A stretch of DNA of 64,000 nt from Candidatus Sulfidibacterium hydrothermale (GTDB lineage: Bacteria; Bacteroidota; Bacteroidia; Bacteroidales; F082), in NCBI RefSeq assembly GCF_020149915.1, contig NZ_CP083760.1, positions 1,550,001 through 1,614,000 of the forward strand, in the 5' to 3' direction. Position 1 is the stretch's first letter; each line of letters starts with the position of its first letter. A program made the translations under genes and the position numbers. Positions 41,524 through 50,798 of this stretch are shown here, piece by piece. The notes under the pieces are model-generated. The model did no database searches and was not told the origin of the DNA. It saw only the letters and a list, made by a program, of their open reading frames with translations.

Positions 41524-43143
41524 ATGGATTGGTTAACATTTTTACTGACAAAGGATTATTTTGTCTTGTTCCTGGTTATCGGACTGGGAATTATGGTGGG
41601 CAGGATCAATTTTAAAGGGGTGAAATTTGAGCTCTCAGCAGTGATTTTTGTCGCGCTCTTTTTTGGCTATTTTTATCACCACTATGGGATTGATTTTGAG
41701 ATTCCGTCTGTTATTCAGGATGTGGGGTTGGTCTTGTTCATCTATACGATTGGTATGCAGGCCGGTCCTTCTTTTTTCAGCGCTTTTAAGGAACAGGGAG
41801 CAAAAATGCTGATCCTTGCAGCGATTATTGTTGTTTCGGGAGCGATGATTGCGGTGCTTATTGCTTTTGCTGCTGGAGTGGATATGCCGCTTATGACCGG
41901 GCTGTTTACCGGGGCTTTGACATCTACTCCGGGATTGGCTGCTGCCATTGAAGCCTCCGGCTCTCCGCTGGCTTCCATTGGATATGGTGTGGCTTATCCG
42001 TTTGGGGTGTTAGGGGTGATCCTTTTTATCAAGATCAGTCCGAAAATTTTCCGGGTTGATTTGAAGAAGGAAGAAGAGAAATTTAAAAAGTCGAGCCGTT
42101 TATCGGTGCCGGTGATCACGCATAAAACTTTTGTGGTAACCAATGAAAATATTCATGGAAAAAGTTTGGAGCAGTTGCATATTTATTCAATGACTTGTGC
42201 CAGTATTTCGCGTATTATGCGCGAGAATGGTGAGTTAATTGTACCGGCTCCGGATGTAGCCTTATATAAAGGGGATATGGTGAAAGCTGTAGGTACGGAA
42301 AAAGCACTTCGCTGTGTGGAAGTTTTAATAGGAAAACCAACCCCAAAAGTGATTCCGCAAAGTGGGAACCTGGAGATCAAATGGTTTGTGGTAAGCAACG
42401 AGCGGGTGGTGAATAAAAGTTTGGAAGAATTGAACCTGCTGGAAAATTATCATGCTACGGTTACGCGCATCCGGCGTTCGGGAATTGAACTGATGCCTTT
42501 GCCTTCGGTGCGGTTGCGTTACGGTGATAAAGTACTGGTGTCGGTACACAAAGGAAATGTACCTCAATTAACGGCTTTGCTGGGTGATAGTTTGAAACAT
42601 ATCTCAGAAACCAGTTTTTTGCCGGTAGCAGTGGGAATTGTGCTGGGAATAGTGGTAGGAACTCTTGAACTGCCTTTCGGTAATTTACATGTAAAACTGG
42701 GATTGACCGGCGGTGTTTTATTGACATCGTTGTTTTTCAGCTGGAAAGGAAAAACAGGGCCGTTGGTGTGGAATCTATCGGGACCGGCTAATCAATTATT
42801 ACGACAAATGGGATTGTTATTGTTTCTGACGCCTGTGGGTATCCGGGCTGGTGAACATCTGACGGCAGCCTTATCCCAATACGGTTTTAACCTGTTTGGC
42901 TACGGTGTGCTGATCACGTTAATCCCCATGTTTATCGCCACTTTTGTAGGAAAAGTCGTTTTAAAAATCAATTTTTTATCCTTGATGGGGGCGCTTACTG
43001 GCGGCATGACTTCTACACCCGGTTTAAGTGCGGCAGAATCAATGACGGAAACGGAAGCGCCGCAGTTGGCTTATGCGGCTGTTTATCCGTTCTCGCTCGT
43101 TCTTGTTATTCTTGTTGCCGAACTGATGTCAGCACTGGCTTAA
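41524..43143 (+). CDS. AspT/YidE-family putative transporter with two TrkA-C domains
   Basis: Inner-membrane protein of 539 residues. Two membrane halves (about 1-180 and 355-539) each contain the duplicated family motif with a TSTPGL core (GALTSTPGLAAAIEASG and GGMTSTPGLSAAESM). Between them are two RCK_C/TrkA-C ligand-binding domains (about 195-275 and 280-350). This is the aspartate:alanine exchanger superfamily, whose members such as AspT exchange amino acids; YbjL/YidE-like members have no established substrate. Alone on the plus strand; its stop codon overlaps the stop of the convergent radical SAM gene within TTAA. Confidence 0.9.
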   Translation: MDWLTFLLTKDYFVLFLVIGLGIMVGRINFKGVKFELSAVIFVALFFGYFYHHYGIDFEIPSVIQDVGLVLFIYTIGMQAGPSFFSAFKEQGAKMLILAAIIVVSGAMIAVLIAFAAGVDMPLMTGLFTGALTSTPGLAAAIEASGSPLASIGYGVAYPFGVLGVILFIKISPKIFRVDLKKEEEKFKKSSRLSVPVITHKTFVVTNENIHGKSLEQLHIYSMTCASISRIMRENGELIVPAPDVALYKGDMVKAVGTEKALRCVEVLIGKPTPKVIPQSGNLEIKWFVVSNERVVNKSLEELNLLENYHATVTRIRRSGIELMPLPSVRLRYGDKVLVSVHKGNVPQLTALLGDSLKHISETSFLPVAVGIVLGIVVGTLELPFGNLHVKLGLTGGVLLTSLFFSWKGKTGPLVWNLSGPANQLLRQMGLLLFLTPVGIRAGEHLTAALSQYGFNLFGYGVLITLIPMFIATFVGKVVLKINFLSLMGALTGGMTSTPGLSAAESMTETEAPQLAYAAVYPFSLVLVILVAELMSALA

Positions 43144-44078
43144 TTGTTTGCAATACTGTAAAATACACCCCGGTTTTCCCGTACAGAAACAATTTTCTTT
43201 TCGTCTTCCAATACATCCAGATATTTGTTGATCTCGTTGATGTGTAATCCGAGAATCTGGTGCAAATCTTCCAGTGTACATGGACGTCGTTTGATGGTTT
43301 CCAAAATGGCTGATTCGGTGTCTGAACGGTAGGATACGATTTTTTTGCGGTCGGGTGCGGCTGCAATAATCTTAACCTGTGGAAGATTCCAGAAACGGAC
43401 AATTTCCGCTAATTCCCGCCGGGTAGCGGCTCTGATTTTATCCACCGCACCCGGCCGGTCCAGGGTGTTCAGCTGAATTTCGTCGGGCTGTATGCGAAGA
43501 AAAGCTTCTTTTAGTGCTTCCAGGTTTTCCCGGTTATCATTTAATCCGGGAATAATGAGAACCTCCAGCCAAATTTTCCCGGAATATTCTTTTCTGAAAT
43601 CGACCAGTCCCTGGATGTATTGGGGAATGTTCAGTGTACGCGGAGGCCGGTTAATTTTCTTGAATGCCACCGGTTCGGCAGCGTCTAACGAAGGGAGGAC
43701 CACGTCGGCTTCCCTTAGCTCTTTCCGTACTTCCGGATCGTAAAACAGGGTGCCGTTAGTGAGTACAGCTACCGGAACCTCGGTGTGGGTTTTAATAAAA
43801 TGCAGTACATCGCCTATTCGGTTATTCAACGTGGGCTCGCCGGAGCCGGAAAAGGTGAAAAAGTCGGGGGAAGGATTGTTTTTTAAATAATGTTTTATCT
43901 CTTCAGTTACTTTTTCGTAAGGAACATATTCTTCTCTTTCGGTGGTGAGTTTTGTCGTCCGGCCGCATTCGCAATAAACACAATTGAGCGAACAAATTTT
44001 ATGCGGAATAAGGTCGACGCCCAGCGACATGCCTAAACGACGCGAAGGCACCGGACCAAACAGATATTGGTAAGTCAT
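43140..44078 (-). CDS. radical SAM protein with C-terminal winged-helix region
   Basis: A 312-residue iron-sulfur enzyme. The [4Fe-4S] motif is Cys29-x3-Cys33-x2-Cys36 (CSLNCVYC), preceded by the family N-terminus FGPVPSRRLGMSLGVDLIP, and followed by SGSGEPTLN (SAM-binding) and a TIM-barrel core. Residues about 245-310 look like a winged helix (LEDLHQILGLHINEINKYLDVL). It belongs to the COG0731-like group whose reaction is not established. It is the last gene of a minus-strand run with the CGGC, DUF89 and VOC genes, 14 bp after CGGC. Confidence 0.85.
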   Translation of the reverse strand: MTYQYLFGPVPSRRLGMSLGVDLIPHKICSLNCVYCECGRTTKLTTEREEYVPYEKVTEEIKHYLKNNPSPDFFTFSGSGEPTLNNRIGDVLHFIKTHTEVPVAVLTNGTLFYDPEVRKELREADVVLPSLDAAEPVAFKKINRPPRTLNIPQYIQGLVDFRKEYSGKIWLEVLIIPGLNDNRENLEALKEAFLRIQPDEIQLNTLDRPGAVDKIRAATRRELAEIVRFWNLPQVKIIAAAPDRKKIVSYRSDTESAILETIKRRPCTLEDLHQILGLHINEINKYLDVLEDEKKIVSVRENRGVFYSIANN

Positions 44079-44092
44079 TTTATTTTTCGTTT

Positions 44093-44542
44093 TTAATTAT
44101 AGGCCAGCCGGGTGTCTTCATCGGCGAGTGTGGGCTTTATCCATTCCTGCCATTCTTTGGATTCCCATGTTTTTAATGCCTTGTGCGTCTGATAATATTT
44201 TTCCGGAATAGGATGGGTACCTACCACGACTTTCATCCCGTATTTTTCTTCGATAAAACGTTTAAAATGATCGATGTAAGGGCAGGGAGGATAACCTACC
44301 ACAAAGCCGGTGGCAAAATGAATCACGGTAACCCCGTTCTTTTTCATCTCTTCAGGAGCATATTCGATGTTTCCGCCCGGACAGCCACCACAGTTGGTGT
44401 AACCGGCCACTTCCACTTCTTCGTCTTCCGGATAAATACTAAAAGCACCTTCGCGGTTTTGTAAGGCACGGAAGCATTTTCCTCCGGCGCAATTGCGATA
44501 ACGATCGCAAATAATAATGCCTATTTTGGTTTTTTCCTTCAT
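44093..44542 (-). CDS. CGGC domain protein
   Basis: A 149-residue cytosolic protein with the CGGC domain: NCAGGKCFRAL near the N-terminus, GYTNCGGCPGGNIEY in the middle (Cys-Gly-Gly-Cys), and GYPPCPYIDHF. Eight cysteines and several histidines could bind a metal or iron-sulfur cluster; the family is common in anaerobes and methanogens and its role is unknown. It sits between DUF89 (21-bp gap) and the radical SAM gene (14-bp gap), so the three are probably co-expressed. Confidence 0.88.
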   Translation of the reverse strand: MKEKTKIGIIICDRYRNCAGGKCFRALQNREGAFSIYPEDEEVEVAGYTNCGGCPGGNIEYAPEEMKKNGVTVIHFATGFVVGYPPCPYIDHFKRFIEEKYGMKVVVGTHPIPEKYYQTHKALKTWESKEWQEWIKPTLADEDTRLAYN

Positions 44543-44563
44543 GGTTTTATACGGATTGGTTGC

Positions 44564-45409
44564 TTACAAATTTATGGCTTTTAAAACAATATCCCCTTCC
44601 TGAACCCCAAGATGATGCGCAATGACCGGACATTTGGCTTTTAACAGGAAAAAGATAGACCGTTTTTCATCGGAAAGCCCTTCGTAATTTCCTTGTCCTT
44701 TGCTAATGACGATATCGGCCTTTTGATAAATTTCCAGGAACTGGGGCGTGGCATATCGCATGATGATCCCCGGAGCCGGACTGCCTGAATCAATAAGTGT
44801 AGCCACCTCGTCCAATCCGGATAACCGGGCTTCTTCCAGGGTGACATCATTGATGATGGGAGCCGTGCGTACTGCATAAACGACCGGTTTTTTCAGTTGT
44901 TGAATCAGCAGTTTGTCAAAAACCGATTCGCCGGCATTGTCTCCAAGGTAAAGAATGGTTTTTGCCCGGTCCAGTTGTTCTTTGAACACTTCGTAATCGA
45001 AAATGCCAAAATCACGGACCAGTATCTTTTTTACATCCTGAACGATATTAAACGTTTTATTGATTCCCAGATCGATGACATTTCCGGCAATAGCCAGACG
45101 GATAGCCGTAAGTAACGGGTCATCCGATTCCTCGATCATTTTTTCCAGTTCCGGATAAAGTGTCTGGGCTTCCCGGATATGCTGGCGTTTTATTTCCCGG
45201 TAAGGATCTGCTACGCCGGTAATCTCGCGGATTTTTCCGTACACCCGGATGCCGGATTCTGCCGGTGTATTTTCCATTGGGATTTCCCGGATCATGCAGC
45301 CGACTTCATCCAGTACCTGTTTTATTTTTGTTTTGTCGGAAGTAGCTATTCGCGATGCCCGTAAAGCCTGTTCTACAAAACAGGGAAGACATTCAAGGTA
45401 TGTTTTCAT
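44564..45409 (-). CDS. DUF89 family protein (ARMT1-like damage-control phosphatase)
   Basis: A 281-residue DUF89 protein. N-terminal CLPCFVEQALRAS carries the Cys-x-x-Cys of the prokaryotic subgroup; the metal-dependent phosphatase core shows LAIAGNVIDLGI, TILYLGDNAGESVFDKLLI (Asp-Asn-Ala-Gly-Glu, the metal/substrate loop) and IVISKGQGNYEGLSD. The family hydrolyses phosphorylated metabolites that form as side products (established for ARMT1-related proteins); the natural substrate here is unknown. Its ATG overlaps the stop of the VOC gene as ATGA, so the two are translationally coupled. Confidence 0.87.
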   Translation of the reverse strand: MKTYLECLPCFVEQALRASRIATSDKTKIKQVLDEVGCMIREIPMENTPAESGIRVYGKIREITGVADPYREIKRQHIREAQTLYPELEKMIEESDDPLLTAIRLAIAGNVIDLGINKTFNIVQDVKKILVRDFGIFDYEVFKEQLDRAKTILYLGDNAGESVFDKLLIQQLKKPVVYAVRTAPIINDVTLEEARLSGLDEVATLIDSGSPAPGIIMRYATPQFLEIYQKADIVISKGQGNYEGLSDEKRSIFFLLKAKCPVIAHHLGVQEGDIVLKAINL

Positions 45410-45786
45410 GAAATCTTGTTTTTTAACTCAAACACATTGCCCGACCGGTCTTTAATAAAAAGCAAATCGCCGTTTTCCCGTTTTTTTCTCAAAACGGGAT
45501 ACCCACCGGACAAACATTTCCGGGCTGTTTCTTCCCGGTCGTCCACTTCAATACAAATGTGGCTGTAGCCGCATTGCAACGTTTCGTGGTGGACGAACAA
45601 CTCCAGTTTCAACGTCTCGTTTTTCAGAACAACCACTTTTGTTTCCTGGTTTATGCCAAAAAACTGTTGCGAAATATCCGTGGGGAGAGCAAAATCCCAC
45701 TCTGGTTTAAACGCCAGAATGTCCTTGTAGAATCCTTGAATATCAGATTCTTCAATGATATTTATTCCGATGTGATTCAGTCGCAT
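45406..45786 (-). CDS. VOC family protein (glyoxalase-like)
   Basis: A 126-residue vicinal-oxygen-chelate fold protein: starts MRLNHIGINIIEESDIQGFYKD (His5 in the first metal-ligand position; first 20 residues described) and has the second-module pattern HICIEVDDREETARKCLSGGYP and FIKDRSGNVFELKNK, with a Glu near the C-terminus as a metal ligand. Too little to assign an activity. First gene of the cluster VOC-DUF89-CGGC-radical SAM, coupled to DUF89 by a 4-bp overlap. Confidence 0.85.
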   Translation of the reverse strand: MRLNHIGINIIEESDIQGFYKDILAFKPEWDFALPTDISQQFFGINQETKVVVLKNETLKLELFVHHETLQCGYSHICIEVDDREETARKCLSGGYPVLRKKRENGDLLFIKDRSGNVFELKNKIS

Positions 45787-45872
45787 ACGTCAAAAAATTA
45801 AAAGCCGGTATTCCCGTAGAACACCGGCTCACAAAGGTAGTTATTCTTTTGGTCTCATTCCTTACCTGGAAA

Positions 45873-46091
45873 TCAGGATTTTTTCAACAGCTCTTCACGA
45901 ATCATGGTATGGCCGCAGTTGGGACATTTCACCGTGGTGCATTTTACGCCTTGCTGGTGCGGAATTTTTGTGCCGCATTTGGCACAAACACAGTACCCGC
46001 CAACACCAAAGCCACCACCATGATTTCTGCCATGTCCGCCTCCGTGTCCGAGACCTTTTCCTGGTGCATCATTATTTCCGAATATACTCAT
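45873..46091 (-). CDS. small Gly/His-rich zinc-ribbon protein
   Basis: A 72-residue protein. Residues about 12-32 are a Gly/His-rich stretch (GLGHGGGHGRNHGGGFG), followed by a zinc ribbon with Cys-x-x-Cys pairs: VCAKCGTKIPHQQG and VKCPNCGHTMIREEL, plus two more cysteines. I chose the ATG at 46091, preceded by AAAGG, instead of a GTG at 46115. It has a strong promoter with both elements at 46120-46150 and is followed 86 bp later by the VOC gene. It might bind metals or mediate contacts; function unknown. Confidence 0.8.
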   Translation of the reverse strand: MSIFGNNDAPGKGLGHGGGHGRNHGGGFGVGGYCVCAKCGTKIPHQQGVKCTTVKCPNCGHTMIREELLKKS

Positions 46092-46119
46092 CGTTTTCCT
46101 TTTTTTTGTTTTCACAGGG

Positions 46120-46150
46120 CAAAAGTAATGAACATAAGTTCAAAAGTCAA
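46120..46150 (-). promoter_or_regulatory. promoter of the zinc-ribbon gene with -33 and -7 elements
   Basis: On the minus strand TTG (46150-46148), 20-bp spacer and TACTTTTG (46127-46120), the full Bacteroidota arrangement, 28 bp before the ATG. Confidence 0.6.
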
Positions 46151-46224
46151 GTCTTTTAACCAAAAATTTACAAAAAGTTAATGGAAAGTTTACAATAAAC
46201 AGAATGTTAATGATGATCAAATTC

Positions 46225-46232
46225 TATCTTTG
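46225..46232 (+). promoter_or_regulatory. Bacteroidota -7 promoter element for the porin gene
   Basis: TATCTTTG, exact TAnnTTTG match, 36 bp before the ATG at 46269. Confidence 0.5.
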
Positions 46233-46268
46233 CGTTGTCAATGATAAAACCATTTAAATCAAGTTTAC

Positions 46269-47387
46269 ATGTTTTTTAATCGAAAAAACGGGTTGGCCGG
46301 ATGGGTTTTGTATGTCCTTTTGTTTCCGGCTGTTTTGCATGCGCAGGATAGTTTATCCGGTTCGCAGCAGAACAGGCAGTATCTTCCCTCCAACGTCCGC
46401 ATTAGTGGATTATTTTATCTTGCGGCGCAATACAAAACCAGTGAGAATACCCAAAGTTTTTCTTTTTTGGTCCGGAGAGCTTATATGACGGTGCAGGGGC
46501 AGTTAGCAAAAAACCTTTCGGCGCGTTATACGCAGGACATCACCATTGACGACGAAGGAGACGATGCCGGGAATATTGAGCTGCGCATTAAATATCTTTA
46601 TCTGCAATATCAGATTCCAAATTTTTGGGTTTTCCGCAAAAGCCATTTTAAATTTGGTATTGTACAGCGTCCGTGGCTTGACTTTGAAGAGCATATCAAT
46701 GCATACCGGGTACAGGGAACCATGTTTATGGAACGGAGTGGATTGTTTAACTCCGCCGGTTTTGGGATCTCATTTGAGAGCTTGCTCGGAGGCACACTAC
46801 CCAAAAAATATCTTCAGACGGTGCACCCGCATTCTCCGGGCCGATATGGCAGTTTTGCCATTGGCTTGTATAACGGTGGCGGCTATCACCGTTTTGAACA
46901 AAATCTGGATAAAAATGTGGAAGTCCGTTTAACGTTACGCCCTTTTCCTGAAAGGATTACCGGTTTGCAATTTTCGTATCTTGGAATTTTTGGTACCGGA
47001 AATATTCCGGAAACCCCGGCTTTTTACCTCAATGCGGGTATTGTAACTTATGAGGGGAGATATGTAACCCTTACTGCCCAGTATGAAGCAGGAAAAGGAA
47101 ATAGCTACGGAACTTTTATTGATAGCACTTTTCAGGCTTTGCCCCAAAAAGGATATTCGTTTTATGGCGAAGTGAAAATTCCAAAGACAGCCCTGGCCGT
47201 ATATGCCCGTTACGATCATTTTTCGCTGGAAAAAGAGAACGACTGGCAAAAGACCACACGTTACATTTGCGGAGCAAGCTGGCGGTTTTATAAACGGAAT
47301 AAGCTGGTTTTCAGTTATCAGCAGAGCCGGCTATTCGATATGCCCCGGATGGATATTTTTGATCTGGCACTGGATGTTGCTTTTTGA
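46269..47387 (+). CDS. phosphate-selective-porin-like outer-membrane protein (OprO/OprP-like)
   Basis: Outer-membrane barrel of 372 residues with a signal peptide (residues 1-25, ending VLHAQ). The pattern FSFLVRRAYMTVQGQLAKNL, SARYTQDITID, LQYQIPNFWVFRKSHFKFGI and QRPWLDFEE resembles the OprO/OprP porin group of Bacteroidota, in which RRAYxxxxG near the N-terminus is typical. It ends DLALDVAF with the aromatic C-terminus used for barrel assembly. Anion selectivity is a family expectation, not shown here. Stands alone, convergent with DUF4249. Confidence 0.8.
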   Translation: MFFNRKNGLAGWVLYVLLFPAVLHAQDSLSGSQQNRQYLPSNVRISGLFYLAAQYKTSENTQSFSFLVRRAYMTVQGQLAKNLSARYTQDITIDDEGDDAGNIELRIKYLYLQYQIPNFWVFRKSHFKFGIVQRPWLDFEEHINAYRVQGTMFMERSGLFNSAGFGISFESLLGGTLPKKYLQTVHPHSPGRYGSFAIGLYNGGGYHRFEQNLDKNVEVRLTLRPFPERITGLQFSYLGIFGTGNIPETPAFYLNAGIVTYEGRYVTLTAQYEAGKGNSYGTFIDSTFQALPQKGYSFYGEVKIPKTALAVYARYDHFSLEKENDWQKTTRYICGASWRFYKRNKLVFSYQQSRLFDMPRMDIFDLALDVAF

Positions 47388-47430
47388 TTAAGGCATTTGT
47401 TGATGGAATAATGGGATGCAAGTTAAGACT

Positions 47431-48276
47431 TTATTGTAGGTCAATATATTCCAGTTTTACCGCGTAACGTTCTGTGAAAAAAGCTGTAAAGAATCCCAAT
47501 GCCCCATGATTGATATTCCCCGGGACATTGGCCGGCGGCCCGCTAAAAAGCGGATTTTTTTCATTGACTTCGTCCTGTAATCCTGTGATGTAATCATAAT
47601 ACTCTCCGGTTATGTTCGACACAAGCAGCGTGTAAAAGTCTCCCGGTTTGAGCATGTCCTGATTCAGTACCTGGATAACCGGACCACTTAAATATCTCCC
47701 GTCAAAAAAAACATCTTCTCGTACTACTTTTAATTGAATACTGTCTGTAACAATTTTTCCATTTACCTGGCTGTTAAAAAGATAGTAATCCTTACCGGGA
47801 AGATCCTGTCCGTAACACCGGATCATCCATTTGTCAAAATCGGTTGAATATTCGATGCTGAGCGAATCAAGATGAAGACGGGGAGCGGGAACAAAAGTCT
47901 GACTTTCGTAATCGGTATATCCGCCTACCGGTTCTTTTAACCGGATTTTAAGCTGAAACGTATCATTGGGAATGAGCCGAAAAGAAGAATCTCTTAAATA
48001 ATAGGTTCCGGGATTGGTTTTGGATTCTTGCAACGACCACTGTTCGGTATTATGTTCCACTACAACAGATGCATCGGAAACGGACGGTGTGGGTTGATCG
48101 GAAAAATAACCCGCTGTTTTTGATAACCTGACCCAGGAAACAGAGTCTGTATCAAAAAGATAGCCCTCCACGACCAGCTTTTCATCGCCTGTTTTTAAAG
48201 GGATGTCAATACGCTCGGTACATGATATTAGAGCTAACGCCATGAACACCAATATTTTAAATTTCGTTATTTTCAT
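47431..48276 (-). CDS. DUF4249 lipoprotein
   Basis: Secreted lipoprotein of 281 residues. Signal peptide MKITKFKILVFMALALIS ends in a lipobox with Cys19. The DUF4249 pattern follows: ERIDIPLKTGDEKLVVEGYL, VRLSKTAGYF, DASVVVEH and a C-terminal GGP-NVPGN region. The ATG at 48276 is preferred over an in-frame TTG at 48285. It follows a TonB-dependent receptor by 5 bp; DUF4249 genes regularly sit beside such receptors in Bacteroidota, where the pair is thought to import an unknown ligand. Confidence 0.88.
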   Translation of the reverse strand: MKITKFKILVFMALALISCTERIDIPLKTGDEKLVVEGYLFDTDSVSWVRLSKTAGYFSDQPTPSVSDASVVVEHNTEQWSLQESKTNPGTYYLRDSSFRLIPNDTFQLKIRLKEPVGGYTDYESQTFVPAPRLHLDSLSIEYSTDFDKWMIRCYGQDLPGKDYYLFNSQVNGKIVTDSIQLKVVREDVFFDGRYLSGPVIQVLNQDMLKPGDFYTLLVSNITGEYYDYITGLQDEVNEKNPLFSGPPANVPGNINHGALGFFTAFFTERYAVKLEYIDLQ

Positions 48277-48281
48277 CCTGC

Positions 48282-50642
48282 TCAAAATTTGAAGTTATAG
48301 GTAATGGTGGGGATAATACCGAACAAATAGGTCATTTCGGCATAAGTGGATTGCGGTACTTCCGGATCATTCTGAAAATTAATGACCCACGGATTTTTCC
48401 GGTTGTAAACATTATAGATGGAAAAATTAAGCTGACTGTGACATTTTTTTTCTTTCGATGGTTTTAAATTCCAGATCAACGCAAGATCCAGACGGTGATA
48501 GTCTGCCATGCGGTAACTGTTTCGTGCCGAGTAAACCGGAATAATGGTATTACTGTATTCATAACGGCTGACCGGAAAAGTAACCGGTTGTCCGGTAAGG
48601 TAAACCCAATTCATGCTTACGAGCCATTTTTTATTGATTCGGTAATTTAATGTGACCGAAACATCATTTGGCCGGTCGTAAGGAGATGGGTAAGTGTCTC
48701 CGTTGTTGATATCCGGAATAACCCGGAAACTTCGTGAATAGGTGTAACTTACCCATCCCGTAAGTTTTCCGGTTGTTTTTCTGAGCATAAACTCCAGTCC
48801 GTAACTGTAGCCCCGGCCGGTTCGGATCTCACCGTCGAGATATTTGTTCAATAATAAATCGGCATGATCTTTAAAATCAACGGCGTGATGAATCCATTTG
48901 TAATAAAGTTCTGTGGAAAGAAAAAAGGCCCCGTTTTTAAACTGATGGTAAAAACCGGTGGCTATTTCATCCGCCGACTGCGGTTTGATATTGGGATCCG
49001 CCGGAAACCAAATATCCATTGGATTTCCGGCAGTTGAATTTTGAGCTTGCTGTACATATTGATAGTTGCGAGAATAACTGGCTTTAAGGCTGCTTGAGTT
49101 GTTTAGCTGAAAGACAAGCCCCAGCCGGGGTTCAATGCCTGAATAAGTATTGTAGATCCGGCTGGAAGTGTAAACCGATGAGTCCGTTACAACATATTGT
49201 TCATTGTAATGATATACGGTTGCCGGTCCCAGATTGCTAAATAGCGAAAACCGGACTCCGTATTTCAGCGTAAATTTTCCGGCTTTTAGCTGATGACTGA
49301 CGTACAAAGCATTTTCTAACGCGTAGTTGTCCGGTAACCGGTATTCATCAATGATGGCTTCTTTACCAATTCCTTCAATTCGTCCGGGATAAAAATCATG
49401 ATAGATGATTGAAAACCCGAAACTCAGTTTGTTTTTGGGGTCGATAAACCAATCGAAGTGATCTTTAAAAGCAAAATCGGTGAGTGATGATTGCCACTCA
49501 AAAGCCCTGGGATTGTCTTCTGAAAGGCCTAAATTGTAATCAAACCGGCTGATAATAGCAGAAAAATTAGAGAAAAGCTTCTCGCCAAAAATATGATTCC
49601 ACCGGAAAGTTCCGGTGGCATTTCCCCAGTCCATTTTCAAATAATCGTTTTTAAATACATCTTTGCCAAAATAACCGGAGAAAAAGAAATGGTTGTTATT
49701 GTTCAGTGAAAAATTGAGTTTGGTATTCAAATCATAAAAATAGAGCTGGTTATTGCGGAGATCGTCGTTTCTCGACAATTTAAGAAACAGGTCGGCATAC
49801 GTGCGGCGGCCGCTGATCATAAAAGAAGCTTTGTTTTTCACAATGGGGCCTTCAAGCATCAGTCGGCTGGAAATGAGCCCTATACCGCCTTGCCCGTGAA
49901 ACGTTTTGTTGTTCCCCTCTTTCATACGTACTTCGATGAGTGAAGACAGTCTCCCGCCATATTCAGCCGGGATGTCTCCTTTGTAGAGTTTTACGTTTTG
50001 CACGGCATCCGGATTAAAAACCGAAAAGAAACCCATCAGATGCCCGGCGTTGTATACCGTGGCTTCATCCAGTAAAATCAGGTTCTGGTCTGGACCGCCG
50101 CCGCGAACACTCATGCCGGAAGATCCTTCGGCTACAAATTTTACTCCGGGAAGCATTTGTAAGGCTTTTATCAAATCCACTTCTCCCAGCAGGGAAGGCA
50201 TCACCGCAATATTTTTCATGCTCATTTTTGTGACAGACATTTGTGGCGCTGTAAGATGCTCTTGCCTGGCAGATGATTTTATTTCTACCTCTCGTAGTTG
50301 ACCTGAACTACTGCTCAAATCAATGTTTATAAGGGTATCTTTTTGAAGATGAATAGTTTGTGTGCGGCTTTTGTATCCGATAAATGAAAATACAAGATGA
50401 TAATTTCCTGCCGGCAGGGTAATGGAATAAAATCCGTAACTGTTAGAAACGGTTCCTGTTTTTAGTTCCAAAACCGAGATCGTCGTTCCCGGCAAAAATT
50501 CCCCGGTGTTTTTGTCGCGTATATGACCACTGATGGTATAACGTCCGGTTTTTTGTCCGTAAGCAGCACTTAGGATGAAAACAAAGAAAAATACCGGCAA
50601 TACCGAATAAAAACGTTTTTGAAAAAAAGAAAAAATACTCAT
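48282..50642 (-). CDS. TonB-dependent receptor with carboxypeptidase-like N-domain
   Basis: Outer-membrane gated importer of 786 residues from the ATG at 50642. Order: signal peptide (SIFSFFQKRFYSVLPVFFFV, cleaved near YGQ), carboxypeptidase-D regulatory-like domain (about 30-110), plug (about 125-240, with LQMLPGVKF, GMSVRGGGPDQNLILLDEA and AEYGGRLSSLIEVRM), then a barrel of about 22 strands ending IIPTITYNFKF. The start at 50642 is supported by a TATCTTTG promoter at 50682-50689; longer starts would begin at or before it. Co-transcribed with the DUF4249 lipoprotein. Substrate unknown; no SusD partner is present. Confidence 0.92.
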   Translation of the reverse strand: MSIFSFFQKRFYSVLPVFFFVFILSAAYGQKTGRYTISGHIRDKNTGEFLPGTTISVLELKTGTVSNSYGFYSITLPAGNYHLVFSFIGYKSRTQTIHLQKDTLINIDLSSSSGQLREVEIKSSARQEHLTAPQMSVTKMSMKNIAVMPSLLGEVDLIKALQMLPGVKFVAEGSSGMSVRGGGPDQNLILLDEATVYNAGHLMGFFSVFNPDAVQNVKLYKGDIPAEYGGRLSSLIEVRMKEGNNKTFHGQGGIGLISSRLMLEGPIVKNKASFMISGRRTYADLFLKLSRNDDLRNNQLYFYDLNTKLNFSLNNNNHFFFSGYFGKDVFKNDYLKMDWGNATGTFRWNHIFGEKLFSNFSAIISRFDYNLGLSEDNPRAFEWQSSLTDFAFKDHFDWFIDPKNKLSFGFSIIYHDFYPGRIEGIGKEAIIDEYRLPDNYALENALYVSHQLKAGKFTLKYGVRFSLFSNLGPATVYHYNEQYVVTDSSVYTSSRIYNTYSGIEPRLGLVFQLNNSSSLKASYSRNYQYVQQAQNSTAGNPMDIWFPADPNIKPQSADEIATGFYHQFKNGAFFLSTELYYKWIHHAVDFKDHADLLLNKYLDGEIRTGRGYSYGLEFMLRKTTGKLTGWVSYTYSRSFRVIPDINNGDTYPSPYDRPNDVSVTLNYRINKKWLVSMNWVYLTGQPVTFPVSRYEYSNTIIPVYSARNSYRMADYHRLDLALIWNLKPSKEKKCHSQLNFSIYNVYNRKNPWVINFQNDPEVPQSTYAEMTYLFGIIPTITYNFKF

Positions 50643-50681
50643 CTTTTGGTCTTTCGGCAGGTTCGTTGAATGCTGCATGGG

Positions 50682-50689
50682 CAAAGATA
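50682..50689 (-). promoter_or_regulatory. Bacteroidota -7 promoter element for the TonB receptor operon
   Basis: TATCTTTG on the minus strand, exact TAnnTTTG match, 39 bp before the ATG at 50642. Confidence 0.5.
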
Positions 50690-50798
50690 AATAAACCCTG
50701 TCACCGGAAGACCCGCTCATTGAAATATTTAGCTTTTACCGATGAACTGCCTTTTGTTTTCGTCCAACAAGGAAAACTTTAAGACAAAACCGGTGGGG

